A program made the translations under genes and the position numbers. A stretch of DNA of 64,000 bases from Paralichthys olivaceus (lineage: Eukaryota; Chordata; Actinopteri; Pleuronectiformes; Paralichthyidae): the NCBI RefSeq assembly GCF_024713975.1, contig NC_091096.1, positions 6,761,001-6,825,000 of the forward strand, read 5' to 3'. The notes under the pieces were generated by a model that was not told where the DNA came from, searched no databases, and saw nothing but the letters and a program-made list of their open reading frames with translations. Positions 59,602-64,000 of the stretch are shown here, piece by piece (the stretch's first letter is position 1; each line of letters starts with the position of its first letter).

Positions 59602-59792
59602 GTAAGTTTCGTGGGCACTTTACTTGCAAATATTATATATTGTAATCTTCATAGATGACTATGGGAGAGAGTGAGAAGAAGAAAATAACAGCCAGGCTTC
59701 ATGCTTTCATGTTTTCAGATGCCTTTTTAATGAGTTTTAAAATCCCCTCCCACAACAAATGACTTTACATTAAGCACACACTACAGACGATG

Positions 59793-61374
59793 TTTATTGC
59801 ACGAGATTCATCCTAAAGAACCACTCACACATATACACACATACATGAAATACATTGATCTTCAATAACAATATCATTTTCTCTTGGTCTTTTGGCTGTT
59901 TGGAACACAAGGATTTTTTTTTTTTTGGGCCAAACAGAAAAATACAGTAAAGGTGATTATTTCAGCAACATGGGAATATAATCCATCAGTGTTTTAATAC
60001 AATCATTATTGAAAGACACATATATTCTAACTGTATTCACATCACCAGTGATGAAACAAAGAGGAATAATATACCTTATTATAAAAACAATAAATAATAT
60101 ATGTATGTATATACAACTGAGCTACAGAATTAAAACAATTCTACAGTTTAACAGGTCGCTCATGAAGATATTTCTGAAGTAGCATTTGCAGACAAACAGA
60201 AAAGCAAAAGGCACATAAGTGAGAAAAAAAACCCCAGAATGAACTGGCAATGGATTTGAAAACAAAGTGATTTTCAACCTCTTTGGTGGGAGACCCCTTT
60301 AAAGATAAAGAAAACATTGCTGATGTGCAACCCCATTAATGAAAATAATAAACCTAATATAAGTAGAAATATATTTTTCCCGGTGTTAGAATACAACCTG
60401 ATTATCACGCTTCCACTGAGGAGGAATCAAGGTTCAAAGTTACTTAGTGTGTAAAATATTTTCCAAATGATCGAAAACACCTTTAAACCCAGACCTGATA
60501 ACAGAAAGAAAACTTGACACAAGTGGCACAAGAGTAAATCTCTAAAAGTCTCTGAAGCATCTGCATCTTTCAATAAATACATTTATAAACCATTTTATGA
60601 ATCATAATAATATTTTCTCTTTTCTGGTTGAGATCATTAGACTCAGAGATGTGTTCTCACTCTGAACACACCTTCACAGTATAACAGGTTGGCATTTGGC
60701 ACATGAATAAAATATATTATATATATTATAATAAAACTTAAACACTGATATTAAACTAAATAAGAATCTGCGCTTTATAAAAATAATTGGCATATTATAA
60801 ATGTAAAATCATTCTGTTAAAGGCTTAATTATGGAAGTTACCACAGTTTATGTGAGCTGCAGTCTGGCTCCTTTGAGTTTAAATAAACATTTTGAGGAGA
60901 CAGAGAGCAACAATAACTCAAGACAATCCAGTATGACACCTGTATACTCACAGGAAACATCAGTAAACCAGCTGTGAAAGGTGAAAAATAATATTCTTCA
61001 CAGAGGGAATATTTTACAAAGCAGGTTTACAAAGACAGTGAACCAGATAACTTGAAAAATGTGATGAAATATCTGCAAACTTGTTCTTTAAAAGAAGTCG
61101 TCAAGGAATCATGTGAAGCATCTTTTTCAAAGTTATCTGGCTGATCTTATAATCCCACTTTGTAAAGCTGACCCTTGGTTTTATCAGGTGTTCTGCAGCT
61201 GTCCAGATGTTAGCGACGCTGAGCCTCTGTCAGGCGTTCTTTCTTCTCTTCAGCCTCCCGGTCGGCACAAGACACTGATCCAAGTTCACCTCCCTGTCTC
61301 AACCCCTCAGAGGACGTCTGCTGAACTCAGATCTGTGTCTCGTGCCCAGGAGGCCTTTAAGTGCGTCCAGCGGC
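59793..61374 (-). other. slc25a1: slc25a1 3' UTR (approximate)
   Basis: Follows the slc25a1 stop on the minus strand; AATAAA (TTTATT on plus) at 59,793-59,798 is a plausible end, giving a long AT-rich UTR of about 1.6 kb. Nearer signals may be used instead. No other gene is seen. Confidence 0.4.
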
Positions 61375-63487
61375 TCAGTCCGTCTTCCACACCGTATTCA
61401 GGACCTTCACCACTTCCTCATAGATGATGAAAACGATGGCCACGTCCAGACACACGCGGCCCAGACGAGGAACTGTGCCTTTATAAAAACTACAGACGGA
61501 CAGAGACAGAGTGGCGAACGTAAGATATCAGTGTTTATTTGTTGATTTTATTCTCAGTTTTCAGGACAATAAAATTCTGGTTGACCATCTAGGATGGACC
61601 ATGAGGTTTCAGAGGATAAAATGATTGGATCTAATGGACATTCAGTGTTTTTATTTTAAGGTCAGTACAGATGTCCGATAGACGGGATGAATTAAGGCCA
61701 CTAGATGCTTCACATGCAGGGTTCACAGCAGAACTTGTAAGCTGAGAAAGCAACGAAGGCTTGTTGTGTTTAAAGGATTAAAGGGAGAAACCTGCTGTGA
61801 CACTAAGCCAAACAAAGTGGAGGCGTACTCACGCTGCCAAGCCCTCGTGTCTCAGGATCTTCATGGCGCAGTCCAACGTGCTTTTATATTTATGTGCTTC
61901 AAGACCCTTCAGAGAGAAAACGAGAGACGCTGTCAGATGTTGAGTTCAAACGAGGACACCAGCAGAACACACGAGGAAGAAACTGTGCTTTTATGAACAG
62001 TTTTCATTTTACGTACCTGCATCCGAGTCTTGATGACATCTAGAGGCGTGTTTCCAAACACACTGGCTGCTCCTGCTATGGCTCCGAAGGTTCCGGTCAC
62101 CAGAGGATTGATGGCTTTGTTGGGGTTGTCACCTGGTGAAGGAACAGGAGAGTCAAGCGGTCGCTTTATCATCACATTACACTGCATTCTTATATAATCC
62201 ATATTCACTATATATTTCAAAAAAATAAATAAATAAACAATGCAAACAATATGTGCATTTGTGTTAATATTTCCTTAATTGAAGTTCTATATATTTGGTT
62301 GTATTTGTGTTTTCTTTTTATTTATGGTTATTTAGGATATGGTTTATGGTTAAAAATTTTTTTATCAAGGCTCGGTTACATTTCTTTGTCACTAGGGATT
62401 AGAAAATAAATATTAATCATATAGCAATATTGAAAATTGGCGACGACATCCAGAAATCGTTAAAACACTGACCTTTATACCAGTTTTTGAGAGAGGTCAT
62501 CACGAAGAAGCGAATAGCCTGGTTGGAGCCTTGTTTGAGGACCGTGGCAGTGAGACCCTGGTACGTTCCTCTTATTCCTGTCCAGGAAAATAAACCAGGA
62601 TAAAGTCACCAGGCTTCTTTCAATCTCAGTCCACATCCACATGGACTGAACAGTGTGGTTATGGCTACACCACCCTTGTCTGACCAGTAGATGTCAGGTG
62701 AACTACATGCGCTCTTTACCCTGAGCCCTGACGATCTCTCTGACTCCGTGGAAGAAGCCCTTGTATTTGGGGTTGGCTGAAGTCTGGTCATGAATGAATT
62801 TAACCTTGAGAGATAAGAAATGAAGGGAACAGGACGATCATCAGAAAAACTTGATGCTGCTGCAGAGAAGAGAGACACACGAGCTGGTCAAAACAACATA
62901 TGTGTTGTCTGGCTTTCTTCAGAGGAACTGAGTTCAGGGAATATACAAGGTTTAATATATATTCATGAATAAACACTTTCAATAAGACAGTATTATGACT
63001 GAGAAGTTAAATAAATATTTACTCTGTCTGAGTATTTGCTTTCAGTGCGAAACGTATATACTTTAATCAGTTTATCTCTTAAGATAATAAACTCAGAATC
63101 TTCTGACTTATTCTGTGTAGATGATTATTATTACTGTAATGTCCCGGCTCAGAAAGGAACAGCTGTGAGATGTTATAATTCAGGATTAGAAAAACAATAT
63201 TACTGTTATGTTTATTTCTTTGATAAAACCAGATTGTCCAGAAATTACAAGACACACAAATCACAGTGCGCTGCTGTTTCATGTGCATTTAAGGTGGAGG
63301 GGACACTTCCCCATCAGAAATCTGACCACAGATCAGTTTGTAATATACCTTGACAGTTTCCATGGGACAGACGACAAGAACCGCCTCCAGCACCCCGGCT
63401 CCGAGTCCACACAGCAGGCCTCTGGTGCTGTCCAGTCGACCGGACTCATCCTTCGCATGGTTACTGAGGAACTCAAACACCCCGAAC
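61375..63487 (-). CDS. slc25a1: Mitochondrial citrate/tricarboxylate carrier, 3' part
   Basis: An inner-membrane carrier exchanging mitochondrial citrate for cytosolic malate, feeding cytosolic acetyl-CoA for lipid synthesis. Six exons in transcript order: 63349-63487, 62720-62804, 62473-62577, 62017-62132, 61833-61906, 61375-61489; phases agree, giving the last 211 of about 311 residues. It starts within [20 protein letters not shown]. Mitochondrial-carrier signatures are visible in repeat 2 (PMETVK) and repeat 3 ([10 protein letters not shown]), plus family stretches such as [14 protein letters not shown] and [14 protein letters not shown], and the C terminus [12 protein letters not shown]. 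The 5' exons, including repeat 1, must lie beyond 64,000. No break is seen. Fish may have two copies (a and b); I cannot tell which this is. Confidence 0.96.
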
Positions 63488-64000
63488 CTGAGGACGAGAA
63501 CAGAGTCAGAATTTAACTGTGGGAGAATTCAGTGAATTTGATTTACTAGAGAGGGAAACGTTTGAATTTACATAAAGAGTAAAGAGATTTATCTGACATT
63601 TGAAGGTACATATTGTTTACACCAGTCTTAATCACTGACAGCTGAATGTAACATTTGAATAACATTGTGGGTGGAGATTCATTTCTTGTACTGATTTATT
63701 AAACCACTCTGTGACTGGATTGATGCAGTTTTTATCATCCAAGACTAGATTCACTTCAATGTGTGTGTTAAATTAAACAATAAAAATAGCTGGTGATATT
63801 GCAGAGACTTATGATGAAGTTCCTTTTTTTAATCAAGACATTTTCACTACATGTTTACCAGATGGAAAAAAGGAAACACATCACAAAATAATTACGCGGC
63901 AGAAGAGAACACGGATGGACAAAATGTATTTCGAACTGAGATTTTAGTGGAGACAAACTGCTGCGAGTGCAGAACGTTGTTTATTGCTCCTCTGACTTCC
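63488..64000 (-). other. slc25a1: slc25a1 intron running off the window
   Basis: AT-rich intronic sequence upstream of the first exon present. I looked for the expected preceding exon (ending around YGSIPKAAVR) and did not find it before the window edge. Confidence 0.7.

Noticed and set aside
61113..61545. Plus-strand frames across the slc25a1 last exon
   Set aside because: Antisense shadows of the carrier's coding sequence.

Overview
This window is vertebrate nuclear DNA, almost certainly from a ray-finned (teleost, probably percomorph) fish. The basis is small GT-AG introns, abundant (CA)n and (GA)n microsatellites, a percomorph-type short MITE with termini starting TTTAAAGGTCCAGTGTGTA, and five protein genes whose reconstructed exons closely match vertebrate families. 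No species can be named from the sequence.

Layout. Positions 1-13,990 are gene-poor: microsatellites plus a few possible regulatory clusters. pi4ka (phosphatidylinositol 4-kinase alpha) fills 13,999-38,250 on the minus strand. I reconstructed 55 coding exons; their phases all agree and they sum to an intact 2,116-residue protein. serpind1 (heparin cofactor II) is nested on the opposite strand in pi4ka intron 20, with six coding exons giving 505 residues and its own promoter-like sequence. pi4ka and snap29 are head to head; the 1.4 kb between them holds a 16-bp-unit AT-rich minisatellite and two inverted MITE copies. snap29 (plus strand, 260 residues) is followed by about 2.3 kb without a gene. 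A somatomedin B/thrombospondin type 1 protein gene (sbspon or a paralogue, minus strand, 263 residues) spans 46,344-57,684 and carries a solo LTR in one intron. slc25a1 (mitochondrial citrate carrier, minus strand) occupies the right end; only its last six exons, 211 residues, are present.

Relations between genes. pi4ka, serpind1, snap29 and slc25a1 all lie on human 22q11.21, and serpind1 is nested in PI4KA there too, so this is an old syntenic block rather than a functional operon. The products act separately: plasma-membrane PI4P synthesis, plasma thrombin inhibition, membrane fusion including autophagosome-lysosome fusion, a secreted matrix-type protein, and citrate export from mitochondria. 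The sbspon-like gene is the outsider, since human SBSPON is on chromosome 8.

I found no clearly new biological system. The most interesting items are the solo LTR with an exact 5-bp target duplication and three hairpins, the palindrome-bearing minisatellite between two divergent promoters, the repeated pairing of (GT)n with downstream (CA)n, the hepatocyte-type motifs of the nested serpind1, an orphan TATA/initiator/donor arrangement near 59.5 kb, and RFX and CRE motif clusters in the gene-poor left arm.
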